NCBI GenBank assembly: GCA_965214415.1
Contig: CBDCBQ010000003.1
Coordinates: forward strand, 682,001 to 746,000
Direction: 5' to 3'
DNA length: 64,000 nucleotides
Source: RH-AL1 sp965214415
GTDB taxonomy: Bacteria > Pseudomonadota > Alphaproteobacteria > Rhizobiales > Beijerinckiaceae
Shown here one piece after another: positions 34,462 through 44,051 of this stretch; the stretch's first letter is position 1, and every line of letters begins with the position of its first letter. The notes under the pieces are model-generated. The model saw nothing but the letters and a program-made list of their open reading frames with translations, had not been told where the DNA came from and made no database searches. The position numbers and the translations under genes are program-made.

Positions 34462-34685
34462 CATCATGCGTCTACCGGCATGATTTCATTGAGGCTTGGT
34501 AGCGCATGAGGCACGAAAGGCCAGCAAAAAGGCCAACAGCCACGATCCGTGCGGCAAGACCGGTTTGGGTTGGCTCCGCCGCGCGCCCTATTCCCTAATG
34601 GGGGAGGGTAGGCCAGACAGCCGGCCTGCCCCCTGCCGGGGGTAAAATGGAGGGTGATCGATGGCGCTTCTCCCATCCCCGCGCG

Positions 34686-35159
34686 TCACACTCCCGAATT
34701 TTTTCCGGCCCGAGCTTTCGATGGCCGATCTTCTGGCGGCGGATCTTCGACCAGATAATTGATTTTGATCCCAGCGGCTGCCGCCCAGGCTTTGGCTGCG
34801 AAGATCGCAGCGTCTCGATCATCCGATTGCGGAGGCGCGTAGCGGAGAAATTTCCTGGTAGCTTCTTTTTTGACGCCGAACGCTCGGTATGTCCCTGAGA
34901 CCGTTCTCGCGACCAAGACATGGTCGGCGGGGAACAAAGGCACCTCTGTCAGGGCGACTGAGCGGACCTCGATATCCAAATGGCTTTCCTCGCATGCCGT
35001 TCTCGACGAAGGCGTGGCATGCGGGTCATCGCTTACACAGAGGGCGGAACGCCGCAATGAAATACAGCGATCAACTAGCAAGTCGATCGCCGCTCCTCTC
35101 GCTCCCCGCCATGCTGCGACCTCTTGACGAGCTCGGCGGCAAGCGGCGCTGGCGTTCAT
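34686..35159 (-). CDS. Hypothetical protein overlapping the XRE gene
   Basis: 157 aa from ATG 35159. It has a basic N-terminus, then a mixed alpha/beta C-terminal half (VLVARTVSGTYRAFGVKKEATRKFLRYAPP...AAKAWAAAAGIKINYLVED). No family was recognised. It overlaps the preceding XRE gene by 89 bases in another frame; a later start would remove the overlap, but none has a clear ribosome-binding site. It is cargo of the tRNA-Phe element. Confidence 0.45.
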   Translation of the reverse strand: MNASAACRRARQEVAAWRGARGAAIDLLVDRCISLRRSALCVSDDPHATPSSRTACEESHLDIEVRSVALTEVPLFPADHVLVARTVSGTYRAFGVKKEATRKFLRYAPPQSDDRDAAIFAAKAWAAAAGIKINYLVEDPPPEDRPSKARAGKNSGV

Positions 35160-35415
35160 GATGAGGCTGGACCCGAACGACCACCAGCTCGAGGCCTAGC
35201 GTCTGAAGCAAGGTCGGCAGCGACATCGCGCCAAGGCGCTTGATCCCCACCTCGAGCTTTGCGGTGTAGCCATCTTGCATGCCCGAGATCTCATCGACCG
35301 CCGTCTGCGATAGACCGAGTTCGTGTCGGCGCAGGACGCACGCCTGGACAATGCCCTCGTAGGACGAAGCGATCGCGACCGGCGCTTCAAGTAGCGCTTG
35401 ACGTTCTGCGCTCAT
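35071..35415 (-). CDS. XRE-type helix-turn-helix protein
   Basis: 114 aa from ATG 35415. The region ~25-75 is an XRE/HipB-like helix-turn-helix (LRRHELGLSQTAVDEISGMQDGYTAKLE). The start codon overlaps the trailing stop of the IS701 relic frame (TGAATG). The tail after residue ~80 is basic and low-complexity, so the original C-terminus may be altered. It could be an antitoxin or element regulator. Confidence 0.65.
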   Translation of the reverse strand: MSAERQALLEAPVAIASSYEGIVQACVLRRHELGLSQTAVDEISGMQDGYTAKLEVGIKRLGAMSLPTLLQTLGLELVVVRVQPHHERQRRLPPSSSRGRSMAGSERSGDRLAS

Positions 35416-35428
35416 TCAGCCGCCCAAG

Positions 35429-36598
35429 TTATGAGCGTGGCGTGATGGTGGAATCTCGCCACCCCCGCCCCTCGTAATGGGCGAGGCCGAGTTCGGACTT
35501 CAGCTCTTCATAATCACGCTCGATGCGCCAGCGCAGCTTGGTGATCTCGACGAGCGATGACAAGTCGATTTGGTCCGCAACGGTCGCGAGGGAGTAATGA
35601 TCAGGCTCGACAGCCCCCTCGGGCCATTCGATGAGAAGCCATTCGACGGGATGAGGTGTGGTCCGGTTCCAGTCGCGTCCGGCGGCCCGCACGCGCAGCG
35701 CACAGAAGCGCGAGGACAATGGCGTGTTTGTGCCCTCGCGCCAGATGCATGAGGTCCAACGGTCAGCCGGCAGGCTCAGGGCCAGGTCCTTGACGGAGAC
35801 GGGCGCGTGATCGGCGTCGCGGCGCAACAGCGACGGCGGACGGCCGCGTCCACTCCATGGCTTGGGTGGCAACGGCGCGAGGCCGGGCGGCCAGACCGTC
35901 GTGTGGGATTGAATGCCGACCGCATAGGTCAGGCCGAGGGCGGTGATGCCGGCGCGGAACGCCCCGTTGCCGCCGTAGGCCGCGTCGGCCAGCACGACAC
36001 CGGGCGTGACACCAGAGGCGCGCGCCGTCGCGATCTGCTCGAGCGCGATCTCCGGCTTGGTTTGGAACACGACGTCCTCGGGAACCTTCGCCTTGGCACG
36101 CCGGACGGGATCGCCGGCCCATTCCTCGGGAAGATAGAGCCGGTAGGCGATCGGCAGGCTCGCATGGGCATGGGCGACCGACAGGCTCACCGCGATCTGG
36201 CAATTGTCTTGCTTGCCGAGACGTCCGCAATATTGGCGCGCGACGCCGACCGAATGCACGCCCTTCTTCGCAAAGCCCGTGTCATCGACGATCCACGCCG
36301 CGATCGGCGCCTGCCGTTCCATCGCCGGCAGCACAAGATCGCGCACCGTTTGCAGAACCGTCGCATCCGACCACGCGGCCTGGCCGACGAGGTGAAGCAG
36401 CGATTGATGCTCAGCCGCCGCCCGTTCCGGCGCGACGATTGCCGCCATGGGCTCGACGCTCTTGCGTTCGCCGGGCAACAGCAGTCCGGTGCAATAATGC
36501 CTCAGCGGGCCGGCCCGATCCGCGTGGCCGAGAGACTTGCCCAAGGCCTCGACATAAGTCGCGAACCGCGCTTCGCTAGCAGGCAGATCATGATCCAT
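35429..36598 (-). pseudogene. IS701-family transposase, frameshifted and 3'-truncated
   Basis: ATG 36598 starts MDHDLPASEARFATYVEALG and 389 aa follow. They carry IS701 hallmarks: WIVDDTGFAKKGVHSVGV, LPEEWAGDP, VLADAAYGGNGAFR, and RWRIERDYEELKSELGLAHYEGRGWR. Here the frame turns to DSTITPRS and stops. In the next frame FHHHATL, the expected family sequence, appears, so one base was lost. After ~7 more residues IS similarity ends altogether. The transposase is therefore broken at its C-terminus and probably inactive. Confidence 0.85.
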
Positions 36599-36923
36599 CG
36601 TGACGCCCGCATCCAAAAAAGCGAATCGCCACCTTATCAAATCAGCCGTCGGCAGAACGAACTGGCGTTCGTGACTCAGTAGAATTAGGCTGCTGAATAT
36701 CCTCTCCGTTTTCTCCGAGGCTAATGGGCGCGGAAATCTCCGGAAATCTCCGACTTTCTCCGTTTTCTCCGGTCGGAACGTCATCGCCATAGAATAAGCG
36801 AAATCAAAGACTTAGGTACACGTACGCGCGTGACAGGCTTTGGTAGGCGTGAGGACGGGCTTGAGAAGCGTGGGACATACCCTCGACGCGCGCGACACAG
36901 CCCGGAGATTTCCGAAATCTCCG
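36599..36923. repeat. TCTCCG / GGAAATCTCC repeat cluster beside the integrase
   Basis: Between IS701 and the integrase, 36700-36776 holds at least five TCTCCG motifs, including a tandem 10-mer GGAAATCTCC. A further inverted pair GGAGATTTCCGAAATCTCC lies at ~36901-36921, just past the integrase stop. No gene is present. Repeats in this position could bind an excisionase or integrase arm domain (inference). Confidence 0.5.
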
Positions 36924-38135
36924 TCAAGCCCGCAGAGCGACCACCTTGCCACCGTCGCGGAGCGCGTCGACCCGGTCAGCCCAGTAGGTCATCATGGTCA
37001 CGCGCTCGTCCCAATATGCCGCCCGGTGGTAGGCGCGGCGGACGTCGTTGCCCTCGACATGGGCAAGCTGCGCTTCGATCGCGTCGGGGTTCCATTTCCC
37101 GCATTCGTTCAACAGCGTGCTTGCGACGGAGCGGAAGCCGTGTGGCACCATCTGATCGCTCGTGTAGCCGAGGCGCCGTAGGGCGGCACCAAGCGTGCCT
37201 TCGGACATCGGCCGGCTTGCGGTGCGAACCGACGGGAAGAGCAGGGCGCCTCGGCCCGTCGCCTGTCTGAGATCCTCGAGGATCTCGATCGATTGCGTTG
37301 CGAGCGGCACCTTATGCGGGCGGCGCATCTTCATTCTTGCGGCCGGGATTGTCCAAGCGCGACCCTCTAGGTCAAATTCCTCCCATGCCGCGCCGCGCAA
37401 CTCGCCCGGCCTCACGAACGTCAGCGCGAGAAGCTGGAGGGCCGCGCGCGTCTCCGGCGTGCCGTCATAGCCGGCGATGGCGCGCAGCAGGCCGCCGAAA
37501 GCTCGCGGTTCGATCAGCGCGGCGCGCGGCGTGGTCGTGGGCGTTGTGATGGCGCCGCGGAGCGCAGAGGCGGGATTGCTCGCGGCTTTCCCGTCAGCGA
37601 CAGCGTGACGGAATACCTCGTCGATGGTCGAGCGCAGGCGGCGCGCTGTCTCGTGGCGACCTCGAGCTTCAACCTGGCGAAGCACGACCAAGATCTCGGG
37701 CGCGGTGATGTCAGCAATCGGCCGATCGCCGAGTGTCGGCCGCGCGAAATCGATCAGCCATCCGATCTTCGCCAGCGTGTTTTCGGCGAGCCCTTCGCGG
37801 CGTTTCTTGGCGAGCACCTCGTCGGCTACGAGCCCGAAAGTGTTGGCCTTGCTGCGGGCCTTCGTGATGGCCTCCGCCTTCTTGTGCTGGCCTGGATCGA
37901 TCCCGGCGGCGAGCAGGAGCTTGGCCGCCTCGCGCTGATCTCGAGCAGCCTTGAGGCCCACGGCGGGATAGGGTCCGAGGCTCAGCTTCCGCTGCTTGCT
38001 CTCGAAGCGGTAGGCCACCTGCCAGAGCTTGCCGCCGGTTGGCGTGACCCAGAGCTGGAGGCCGCCACCGTCACTCAGCTTGATCGCGCGGGGCGCGTCG
38101 GGCTTTGCATTGCGGATTTGAATGTCGGACAGCAT
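36924..38135 (-). CDS. int: P4-type tyrosine integrase
   Basis: ATG 38135 has GGAGG 6 bases upstream and gives 403 aa. The N-terminal DUF4102-type domain (LSDIQIRNAKP...KLSDGGGLQLWVTPTGGKLW) is followed by a core-binding domain and the catalytic domain: Arg in TFVRPGELRGAAW, HGFRSVASTLL (HxxR), and a Tyr in the AYHRAAYWDERV region. It lies 175 bases from tRNA-Phe, whose 3' end is the expected crossover site. It integrates and excises the small element 34440-38330. Confidence 0.93.
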   Translation of the reverse strand: MLSDIQIRNAKPDAPRAIKLSDGGGLQLWVTPTGGKLWQVAYRFESKQRKLSLGPYPAVGLKAARDQREAAKLLLAAGIDPGQHKKAEAITKARSKANTFGLVADEVLAKKRREGLAENTLAKIGWLIDFARPTLGDRPIADITAPEILVVLRQVEARGRHETARRLRSTIDEVFRHAVADGKAASNPASALRGAITTPTTTPRAALIEPRAFGGLLRAIAGYDGTPETRAALQLLALTFVRPGELRGAAWEEFDLEGRAWTIPAARMKMRRPHKVPLATQSIEILEDLRQATGRGALLFPSVRTASRPMSEGTLGAALRRLGYTSDQMVPHGFRSVASTLLNECGKWNPDAIEAQLAHVEGNDVRRAYHRAAYWDERVTMMTYWADRVDALRDGGKVVALRA

Positions 38136-38309
38136 GTTGGCCTCCACACCCGCTAGAGCGTAACGAGGCCAACAAAAGAGCCAACACTTCGGCAGGATGT
38201 CAACGGACGCCGATGGACGACGCAGGACGATTTCGGCACCAGAACGACCGTTAAGTCAGTAGGTTACTGAACGCCGGTGAATGTCCTTGAACGTCTGGAG
38301 ATTGCCGCT

Positions 38310-38385
38310 TGGTGCCCAGGGGAGGAATTGAACCACCGACACTGCGATTTTCAGTCGCATGCTCTACCAACTGAGCTACCTGGGC
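38310..38385 (-). tRNA. tRNA-Phe (GAA) and attachment site
   Basis: The cloverleaf is readable on the minus strand: acceptor GCCCAGG/CCTGGGC, anticodon arm GCGA-CTGAAAA-TCGC with anticodon GAA, T arm GGTTCAATTCC, and CCA encoded at 38310-38312. Its 3' part recurs at 34440, consistent with element insertion that preserved the tRNA. Confidence 0.96.
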
Positions 38386-38488
38386 GCCGCGTCGCACGGT
38401 TACGGACGACGACGGAGCGCCCTTATAAGGGAGGCGTTTCGCGCTTGTCCAGCGGGTGACGGCCGCGCTTGTCCAGCGGGTGGCGGGC

Positions 38489-39175
38489 TCACGGCTCGGC
38501 GAGGAGCGTCTCGACGAAGCGGCCGATCGTCTCGGTGGAACGGGTCGTGCGCGAGCGCTCCGCGGCGATGATCGCGAGCAGGTCGTCGAAGCTGACCTGG
38601 ATGTCGTCGTTGACGAGCACGTAGTCATACTGCGCCCAGCGGCGGATCTCGTTGCGGGCGTTGGCGAGCCGCTTGGCGATCGTCTCCGGCGGGTCCTCGG
38701 CGCGGCGCTCCAGCCGGGCGCGCAGCTCGCTCATCGACGGCGGCAGGATGAAGATCGTGACCGCGTCCATCCCGGCCTTGGCCTTGACCTGTTGCGTGCC
38801 CTGCCAGTCGATATCGAAGAGGACATCGCGGCCCTGCGCCAGCACCCGCTCGACCGGCTCGCGTGGCGTGCCGTAGAAGTTGCCGTGCACCTCGGCCCAT
38901 TCGAGCAGGTCGTCGCCCTCGCGCATCGCCAGGAACTGCCGCTTCGAGATGAACGTGTAATGGACGCCGTCCGCTTCGCTCGAGCGGCGCGCGCGCGTCG
39001 TCACCGAGATCGAGAGCGTCAGATCGAGCTCGGCGCGCGTCAGCAGCATGCGCGTCAGGGTGGTTTTGCCGGCGCCCGACGGCGAGGAGAGGATCAGGAT
39101 GAACCCGCGCCGCGGGAGCGCCGCCGACGCATCTGGCGCGCTTGCGGGGCCGCCGGCGCCGGTTTGATCGCCCAT
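38489..39175 (-). CDS. gmk: Guanylate kinase
   Basis: 228 aa. P-loop SSPSGAGKTTL follows a ~23-residue Ala/Pro leader; the GMP-binding SISVTTRARRSSEADGVHY and YGTPREPV blocks and the lid region (RRAEDPPETIAKRL) are present. It converts GMP to GDP with ATP in the cytoplasm. Six bases separate it from yicC, as in many alphaproteobacteria. Confidence 0.96.
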   Translation of the reverse strand: MGDQTGAGGPASAPDASAALPRRGFILILSSPSGAGKTTLTRMLLTRAELDLTLSISVTTRARRSSEADGVHYTFISKRQFLAMREGDDLLEWAEVHGNFYGTPREPVERVLAQGRDVLFDIDWQGTQQVKAKAGMDAVTIFILPPSMSELRARLERRAEDPPETIAKRLANARNEIRRWAQYDYVLVNDDIQVSFDDLLAIIAAERSRTTRSTETIGRFVETLLAEP

Positions 39176-39181
39176 GAGGAC

Positions 39182-40051
39182 TCACTCGATGTTTTGGACC
39201 TGCTCGCGGAATTGCTCGATCTCGACGCGCAGTTCAAGCCCGATCGCGGTCAGCGCGGCGTCGTTCGACTTGGCGCAATAGGTCGACGCCTCGCGTCCCA
39301 GCTCCTGCGCCAGGAAGTCGAGTCGGCGGCCGACGGCACCGCCGCCAGACAGCAGGGCACGCGCCGCCACGACATGCGTCGCCAACCTGTCGAGTTCCTC
39401 GCGGACATCGGCCTTGGCGGCGAGGATCAGTGCCTCCTGGTGCAGGCGATCCGGATCGAGCGCGTGACGCTCGGCGAGTTCGGCGATGGTGCGCGTGAGC
39501 TTTTCACGCACGGCGTCGGGCCGGCGCTGCGGGGCCGCATCGGCCTGCGCGGTGAGGCGCGCGATCGCCTCGAGCCGCTCGCCGAGGATACGCCGCAGCG
39601 CCGCGCCTTCGTCCGCGCGCATCGCGGCAAGCGCGTCGAGCGCCGCGTCGAGTCCGACGTCGCAGGCGGCAACCAGCGCCTCGCCCTCGGCAATATCAGG
39701 GGAGCGGTCGTCGGCTTCGATGACACCGCGAACCGCGAGCAGTCCGTCGAGCGTCGCGGGCGCGATGGATGCTGGCACCACGAGTTTGGCGACGGCGTCC
39801 GCCAGCGCGGCGAGTAGCGCTGTGTTGATGCGCACGGCCGGCGCCGGCGTGTCGCGGACCACGCCGAGCGTGGCGTGGCAGGTGCCCCTGGCCAGCCGCG
39901 CGGCGATGCGTCGGCGCGCCTCGATTTCGAGCCGATCGAAGCCGGGCGGCACCCGCAGCCGCAGGTCGAGGCCCTTGGCGTTGACGGTCTTGAGGTCCCA
40001 CGTCCAGCGCGCCGCGCCGCTGGTGCCCTGCGCCTGGGCGAAGCCGGTCAT
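39182..40051 (-). CDS. yicC: YicC/YloC-family endoribonuclease
   Basis: 289 aa starting with the signature MTGFAQAQG, a KTVNAKGLDLRLRVP block, and the C-terminal DUF1732 block (GRRLDFLAQELGREASTYCAKSND). Known members are endoribonucleases acting in stress-related RNA turnover. It is the second last gene of the fatty-acid/cell-wall operon. Confidence 0.93.
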   Translation of the reverse strand: MTGFAQAQGTSGAARWTWDLKTVNAKGLDLRLRVPPGFDRLEIEARRRIAARLARGTCHATLGVVRDTPAPAVRINTALLAALADAVAKLVVPASIAPATLDGLLAVRGVIEADDRSPDIAEGEALVAACDVGLDAALDALAAMRADEGAALRRILGERLEAIARLTAQADAAPQRRPDAVREKLTRTIAELAERHALDPDRLHQEALILAAKADVREELDRLATHVVAARALLSGGGAVGRRLDFLAQELGREASTYCAKSNDAALTAIGLELRVEIEQFREQVQNIE

Positions 40052-40073
40052 GCTGGCGATCGCGGCGGTCGCG

Positions 40074-41837
40074 CTAATGGAGATACTCGTTCGGAATGGT
40101 CTTGCCGCTGTTCAAGTCGAAGGACTTGTCGCGCAGCGGATCGAGCGGAGTGCCCTCGGATGCGTCGAAGATCTTCGGATGGTCCGGCGGCGTCTTGATC
40201 GGCACGATGGCGGCCGCGGGCGCCGGGTCGGGATCGGCGAAGAGATCGACGGGCTTTTCGCTGGGCAGGGCGTCGAGCGAGGCCTTCGCCACGCGCGTGT
40301 CGCCCGCCGGTGTCGTCTTCGGTTTCGGATCGAGCGCGGCCGCGATAGCGGTCGTCGTGTTGGCGATCGTGCCGGGACCGGCGGCCATGGCACCGGGGGG
40401 CGCGGGCGCGACAGGCGCCGCCCCGGGATCGGCGGTGATCGGGCCGTCGAGCAGGTCGGCGGCGGTCGGCTTCACGCCGTCGATCGAAAAGCCGAGCGTG
40501 TCGAGGCTTGCCGTCAACGCCATCGTGTCGAGCTTGCGCAGCGTGGCTTGCGTCCTGCTCGTCTTGCGCGACGGCGTGCCCGCAGCCTCGGCGGCGGCGA
40601 TCCTCGCGATGTCGTGGCTCACGGCGGGATCGGCGAACGAGGGCCGGTGTCCGTCGCTGACAACCACGATGCCGCCGACGGGAAGCTTGCCGTAGGCCGG
40701 TTCGTCGGCGTCGCTGCGCTGATCGCCCTTGGTCGGCGCGGTGGCGTTCGGCGACAGCTTGTCGACATCCTTGTCCTTGGCTTCGCGCTCGATCGCGCGC
40801 CAGCGCTGGACGTTGTGGTTGTGCTCTTCGATCGACGACGAGAAGGCGTGGCCGCCCGTGCCGTCGGCGACGAAGTAATAGTTGCCCGTGCGTGACGGGT
40901 TGGCGACGGCCTCGAGCGCGGCGCGGCCGGGATTGTCGATCGGGCCGGGCGGCAGGCCGTCGATCTGGTAGGTGTTGTAGGGCGTCCGCTTGTCGAGTTC
41001 GGCGCGGGTGATCGAGTGGCCGAGCGTACCTTGGCCGGCGACGAGGCCATAGACGATCGTCGGATCGGACTGCAGCCGCATGCGGTGGGTCAGCCGATTG
41101 ATGAACACGCCGGCGATCAGCGGGCGCTCGTCGGCCTTGCCGGTCTCCTTCTCGACGATGGAGGCCAGCGTCACGAGTTCGTAGGGCGAGCGCAGCGGCA
41201 GATCCGGCGATCGACGCGCCCAGATCTGCTCGACGACGCGGCGATCGAGCGCCTGCATCTTGTCCAGGATCTCGCTGCGCGAGGAGCCGCGCACGAACTT
41301 GTAGGTGTCGGGAAGCAGCGCGCCTTCCTTCGGGATGTCGCGGATCTCGCCCACGAGCACGTCGTCGGCTCGCAGCCGCTGCACGATCTGCGTGCTGGTC
41401 AAGCCTTCCGGAATGGTGATCGACTGCTGGATCTGCTTGCCGCTGACGAGCGTGTCGATGACGGCGCGCAGGCTCGCGTGCGCCTTGAAGAGGTACTCGC
41501 CCGCCCGCACCTTGGCGCGCTTGCGCTCGACCGTCAGCACGGCGTTGAAGGTGAGCGGGCTGTCGATCACGCCTTCCGAATCGAGCTTGTCGACGATGTC
41601 GGGCAGATCGGTGTGCGGCGCGATGAAAATGTCCTTGTCGGCCATCAGCGGGCCTGGCTCGTTGAGCCGGCTTTCGGCCCAGACCAGTCCGGCGAGGGCG
41701 CCGACCGCGATGATCACCAGAAACGACATGAAGCCGCTGAGCGCCGACAGGGTCGGGCGCCGCTTGCTCGGCGGTTTTGGCGGAGGAGGGGGCGGCGCCT
41801 CCGGCTGGAGGGCCTCGTTCGGCGACTGCGGCGTCAT
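40074..41837 (-). CDS. mltG: Endolytic transglycosylase MltG with long C-terminal extension
   Basis: 587 aa from ATG 41837; longer frames to 41978 are possible. There is a Pro-rich cytoplasmic N-terminus, one membrane helix (~32-54), a LysM-like part, then the YceG domain with the catalytic Glu in ASIVEKETGKADERP and LQSDPTIVYG. It cleaves nascent glycan strands at the inner membrane and sets strand length. The enzyme core ends near residue 355. A further ~230-residue Ala/Pro/Asp-rich tail is not part of the normal family and looks disordered. Confidence 0.9.
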   Translation of the reverse strand: MTPQSPNEALQPEAPPPPPPKPPSKRRPTLSALSGFMSFLVIIAVGALAGLVWAESRLNEPGPLMADKDIFIAPHTDLPDIVDKLDSEGVIDSPLTFNAVLTVERKRAKVRAGEYLFKAHASLRAVIDTLVSGKQIQQSITIPEGLTSTQIVQRLRADDVLVGEIRDIPKEGALLPDTYKFVRGSSRSEILDKMQALDRRVVEQIWARRSPDLPLRSPYELVTLASIVEKETGKADERPLIAGVFINRLTHRMRLQSDPTIVYGLVAGQGTLGHSITRAELDKRTPYNTYQIDGLPPGPIDNPGRAALEAVANPSRTGNYYFVADGTGGHAFSSSIEEHNHNVQRWRAIEREAKDKDVDKLSPNATAPTKGDQRSDADEPAYGKLPVGGIVVVSDGHRPSFADPAVSHDIARIAAAEAAGTPSRKTSRTQATLRKLDTMALTASLDTLGFSIDGVKPTAADLLDGPITADPGAAPVAPAPPGAMAAGPGTIANTTTAIAAALDPKPKTTPAGDTRVAKASLDALPSEKPVDLFADPDPAPAAAIVPIKTPPDHPKIFDASEGTPLDPLRDKSFDLNSGKTIPNEYLH

Positions 41838-42122
41838 CCTACGTCCGGATATCTCACGACCAATGAAGGACCGGCCCATGTCCCAGGACGCGAGATGCCA
41901 AGGAAGGACGCTACGGGCGACGAGGGCGGACGCGCCGGCGCCCGCTCTCCCCAAAGGTCCCGGCCCGTCGTCACGCATCGCGTCGTCTCACTTGCCGCAC
42001 ATGCCGACCGGCTCTTCGCACCCTAGCCGTCAATATGGCGAAAGCAGGAATTGGCGCCGAACGCGCGACGCCTTCTAACACGCGCGACGCCATCTAACAT
42101 ACGCGTGCGGTGCCGGCGCTGC

Positions 42123-43385
42123 TCAATCGGCCTGTTTGAAAATGAGGGACGCGTTCGTTCCGCCGAAGCCGAACGAGTTCGACATCACATACTGGACATC
42201 GCGCCTGCGAGCCTCGTGCGGCACCAGGTCGATGCGCGCGAAGTCCGGCGGATTGTGCAGGTTGATCGTCGGCGGCACGACCTGGTCGCGGATGGCAAGC
42301 ACGCTGAACACCGCCTCGACCGCGCCCGCGGCGCCGAGCAGGTGGCCGACCGCGCCCTTGGTCGAGGACATCGACGTGGAATCGCTGCCCTCGCCCAGGA
42401 GGCGCTGCACCGTGTTCAGCTCGATCGCGTCGCCGAGCGGCGTCGAGGTGCCGTGCGCGTTGATGTAGTCGAGTTCGCTTGCCTTGAGCCCGGCGCGCTT
42501 CAAGGCGGCCTGCATCGCGCGGAACGCCCCGTCCCCATTCTCCGCCGGCGCGGTGATATGGTAGGCGTCGCCCGACATGCCATAGCCGACGATCTCGGCG
42601 TAGATGCGCGCGCCCCGCGCCTTGGCGTGATCGTAGGATTCGAGCACCAGGGCACCAGCCCCCTCGCCCATGACGAAGCCGTCGCGATCGCGATCGAATG
42701 GCCGCGAGCCGAGCTTGGGCGTGTCGTTGAACGATGTGGATAGCGCCTTGCAGGCGCAAAATCCCGCGATGCCGATCCGATTCGCGGCCGATTCCGTGCC
42801 GCCCGCCACCATCACCTCGGCATCCTCGAGCGCGATGAGCCGCGCGGCATCGCCGATCGCGTGGGTCCCCGTCGAGCACGCCGTGACGCAGGCGTGATTG
42901 GGACCCTTGAGCTGATGCTTGATGGAGACGTAGCCGCCGGCGAGATTGATCAGCCGCCCGGTGATGAAGAACGGCGACACGCGCCGCGGCCCCTTCTCGT
43001 GCAGGATGATCGCCTGGTCGTTGATGCCGCCGAGGCCGCCGATGCCGGCGCCCATCATCACGCCGGTATAGTTCTTTTCTTCGTCGGTCTTCGGGGCCCA
43101 GCCGGCATCGGCCAGCGCCTGGGTCGCCGCCGACATCGCGAAAATGATGAAGTCATCGACCTTGCGCTGCTCTTTCGGCTCCATCCATTGGTCTGGATTG
43201 AAGGTGCCGTTCGAGCCGTCGCCGCGCGGGACCATCATCGCGATGCGACAGGCGAGATCACTCGCCTCGAACGCCGTGATCGGAGCCGCGCCACTCTCGC
43301 CGTCGAGCAAACGCGCCCACGTCAAGTCGACGCCGCACGCCAGCGGCGACACGATACCCAGCCCAGTGACCACGACCCTACGCAT
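42123..43385 (-). CDS. fabF: 3-oxoacyl-ACP synthase II
   Basis: 420 aa. Thiolase-fold condensing enzyme with Cys in TACSTGTHAIG, His in INAHGTSTPLGD, and Lys/His in TKGAVGHLLGAAG. C-terminal GFGGTNAS. It elongates acyl-ACP with malonyl-ACP. It lies in the order fabD-fabG-acpP-fabF on the minus strand. Confidence 0.96.
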   Translation of the reverse strand: MRRVVVTGLGIVSPLACGVDLTWARLLDGESGAAPITAFEASDLACRIAMMVPRGDGSNGTFNPDQWMEPKEQRKVDDFIIFAMSAATQALADAGWAPKTDEEKNYTGVMMGAGIGGLGGINDQAIILHEKGPRRVSPFFITGRLINLAGGYVSIKHQLKGPNHACVTACSTGTHAIGDAARLIALEDAEVMVAGGTESAANRIGIAGFCACKALSTSFNDTPKLGSRPFDRDRDGFVMGEGAGALVLESYDHAKARGARIYAEIVGYGMSGDAYHITAPAENGDGAFRAMQAALKRAGLKASELDYINAHGTSTPLGDAIELNTVQRLLGEGSDSTSMSSTKGAVGHLLGAAGAVEAVFSVLAIRDQVVPPTINLHNPPDFARIDLVPHEARRRDVQYVMSNSFGFGGTNASLIFKQAD

Positions 43386-43533
43386 CAGTTCGCCTTCGTT
43401 CGAATGGGGCGGCTCCCTTGCGTGTCAAATAAAGGTAGCGGCCGCTCGCGACGCAAGAGCGGCGGCAGCCGACATCGTGGATAGCGGGGAAGCCCGAGCC
43501 GTCGACCGGCGCGACAGGCCGTGCGGGCCGCCC

Positions 43534-43779
43534 TCAGGACGAGGCGGCGGTGGCCTTGTCGAGAAAACGCACCGCGTCGCCGACGGTGACGATCGTCTCG
43601 GCCGAGTCATCCGGGATCTCGACGCCGAACTCTTCCTCGAAAGCCATGACGAGCTCGACCGTGTCGAGAGAATCCGCGCCGAGGTCCTCGATAAAGTTGG
43701 CGTTGTCGACCACCTTGTCGGCGTCGACGCCGAGATGCTCGATCACGATCTTCTTCACGCGCTCGGCAACATCGCTCAT
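43534..43779 (-). CDS. acpP: Acyl carrier protein
   Basis: 81 aa, acidic, with the phosphopantetheine Ser37 in the motif DLGADSLDTVELV. It carries the growing acyl chain for FabD, FabG and FabF, all adjacent. Confidence 0.97.
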   Translation of the reverse strand: MSDVAERVKKIVIEHLGVDADKVVDNANFIEDLGADSLDTVELVMAFEEEFGVEIPDDSAETIVTVGDAVRFLDKATAASS

Positions 43780-44051
43780 CGTCTTCTTTCCTCATCGTTC
43801 GTGGTACTGGTCTCGCGACCTTTTGATCGTTCCGATCGTCGTTCAGCGAGCCGGGCGACCTGGGCGAATCCGCCCCAACAGCCTTCAAGACTTCACTAAA
43901 GACCGTCCGAGCTTCCGTCGACCCTGCCGCCACCGCGCTATGCGCGAATTCGTCGCTTTTTCGGCAACCGAGTGGCGCTGGTAACATGTTCGTGCGCCTG
44001 TGGCGAGACCGCGACCCGGGCACTTCTAATGGCCGCGGGCATGCGGTCCAC

